Source: Azolla caroliniana (taxonomy: Eukaryota > Polypodiophyta). From it: DNA of 64,000 nucleotides. The notes beneath the pieces are model-generated. The model was not told the DNA's origin and searched no databases. It was given only the letters and a program-made list of their open reading frames with translations. The position numbers and the translations under genes were made by a program. The first letter of the stretch is position 1, and each line of letters starts with the position of its first letter. This document shows positions 63,141-64,000 of this stretch, piece after piece. Location of the stretch: positions 12,214,001 to 12,278,000 of the forward strand of contig JBHGNT010000012.1 in the NCBI GenBank assembly GCA_043228905.1. The letters run 5' to 3'.

Positions 63141-64000
63141 GTGGTGAAGAAAGAAGAGCAAGTGACGTTGATGACCGAATTCCACAAGAGTGCTTGGGAA
63201 GGTCATAGAGGAACATGGGCGACGTTCGAAAAGTTGAAGGAAAAGTACTGGTGGCCAAGCATGTACAAAGATGTACTCCATTTCGTGTCCACATGCAAAA
63301 CTTGCCAAGTACATTCCAACATACGTCATTGTGATGAGCTACGATCGACATACCCGCTCACCATACACTTCAAATGGATGGTTGATCTGGTCTCAATGCC
63401 AATGGGAGTGGGAAAAATGAAGTACTTAGTGCTGGCAAGAGAAGACTTGACAAATCAAGTGGAAGGGCGGGCTTTGACAAATAAGACAATGTCATCTGTT
63501 TGCAAATTTCTACTTGAAGAGGTTGTCTGCCGATACATATGTGTGGGGAAGATAGTTGCCGACCGAGGGGAGTTGGTCGCACACGAAGCAACAGAGCTTT
63601 TCGAACGACTAGGCGTGAAGCTCTCCCTCACGACTGCCTACAATCCAAAAGCGAATGGGAAGATTGAACGAGGACATGGACCCATCGTCAAAGCCATCGT
63701 ATGAGCATGCAACAGTCGAGTCGGGAATTGGCCACGACTATTGCCCTACGCCTTGTGGGCTGACAGAATGACATACAACTCGGTGACAGGGTATATGCCA
63801 ACATAGCTTATGTATGTACAAAAGCCGGTGATGCCCATCGAAAGGATGATCGCCTCATGGGTAGCGATACCATGGGAGAACGAGATGAGCCGAGAAGAAT
63901 TATTAGCGGCACGGATAAGGCAACTTGAAAGGACACCTAAAGATCTAGAACATGCGCGAAAAATGATGGAGGCAGCCCGAGTGAAGAATAAAATTCGGTT
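63141..64000 (+). pseudogene. Integrase of the tRNA-Trp gypsy, cut by the window end
   Basis: The HHCC zinc finger is TEFHKSAWEGHRGTWATFEK and FVSTCKTCQVHS (63175-63320). The core follows: FKWMVDLVSMPMGVGKMKYL (D, about 63380), VGKIVADRGELVAHEATELF (D, about 63560) and NPKANGKIERGHGPIVKAI (E, about 63665). A TGA at 63702 ends the frame, and the sequence continues RVGNWPRLLPYALWADRMTY, a TAG at about 63806, and SREELLAARIRQLERTPKDL. The DDE triad is intact. Confidence 0.88.

Larger units (their letters stand above)
54344..64000 (+). mobile_element. tRNA-Trp-primed gypsy of an unusual lineage, runs off the window
   Basis: A long 5' LTR (54344 to about 55364), primer-binding site for tRNA-Trp, gag, protease, RT, RNase H and integrase on the plus strand. 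RT is split by a non-coding LTR element at 58755-62222. Five or more frameshifts and stops exist, but most domains are long and readable. No chromodomain is reached before the window ends. The gag and repeats at 7619-10049 belong to the same lineage. Confidence 0.88.

Noticed and set aside
1-64000. Host genes, rRNA, functional tRNA genes, CRISPR arrays, bacterial operons
   Set aside because: No splice-supported host gene, RNA gene or array was found; the tRNA-like sequences are LTR-embedded and decayed. The window is transposon DNA throughout.

Overview
This 64 kb window looks like nuclear DNA from a large, repeat-rich plant genome. Nearly all of it is built from LTR retrotransposons of the Ty1/copia and Ty3/gypsy types, with pieces of a LINE, a hAT-like MITE, tRNA-like sequences and minisatellites. 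I found no convincing host gene, no rRNA or functional tRNA gene and no CRISPR array. Plant origin is inferred from the copia polyprotein style, primer-binding sites matching initiator tRNA-Met, plant-type chromovirus chromodomains and LTR structure. A fungal/Tcn1-style chromodomain remnant and an unusual gypsy lineage primed by tRNA-Trp would fit a non-flowering or early-diverging land plant, but that is only a weak inference.

Layout. 1-1.1 kb: unexplained DNA with a 93-bp-period repeat. 1.1-4.7 kb: decayed gypsy pol (- strand). 4.7-5.1 kb: two LTR tails. 5.1-7.6 kb: chromodomain gypsy 3' half plus LTR (+). 7.6-10 kb: gag and repeat-coding part of a tRNA-Trp-primed gypsy (+). 10-13 kb: gypsy PR-RT piece, a copia LTR and a copia RT/RNase H end (all -). 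13.1-22.3 kb: chromodomain gypsy (+) split in gag by a complete but decayed copia (13229-18000, -). 22.3-24.4 kb: foreign-looking chromodomain remnant, its LTR and a long LTR of the TGTCG...CGACA family. 24.4-27.8 kb: decayed copia (-) with an internal duplication. 28.2-36.0 kb: a copia (-) broken twice, by a solo LTR (28553-29473) and by a very young gag-only element (31751-35427). 36-44.3 kb: LTRs, LINE fragments, a MITE and a chromovirus 3' end. 44.3-46.8 kb: coiled-coil-coding LTR element related to the gag-only element. 46.8-64 kb: a deep nest of insertions.

The nest at the right reads outward to inward: gag of a gypsy related to the young gag-only element (47.4-49.65 kb), hit by a tRNA-Met gypsy (49655-53453), whose gag is hit by a copia (from 53454), whose gag is hit by the tRNA-Trp gypsy (from 54344), whose reverse transcriptase is hit by a non-coding LTR element (58755-62222, target duplication AAAGT).

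Most promising material: the gag-only element with identical LTRs and a -1-frame second ORF; a conserved non-purine motif where a polypurine tract should be, seen in three elements; the tRNA-Trp gypsy with a DHG protease motif; and a tRNA-like A/B-box sequence carried antisense inside one LTR family.
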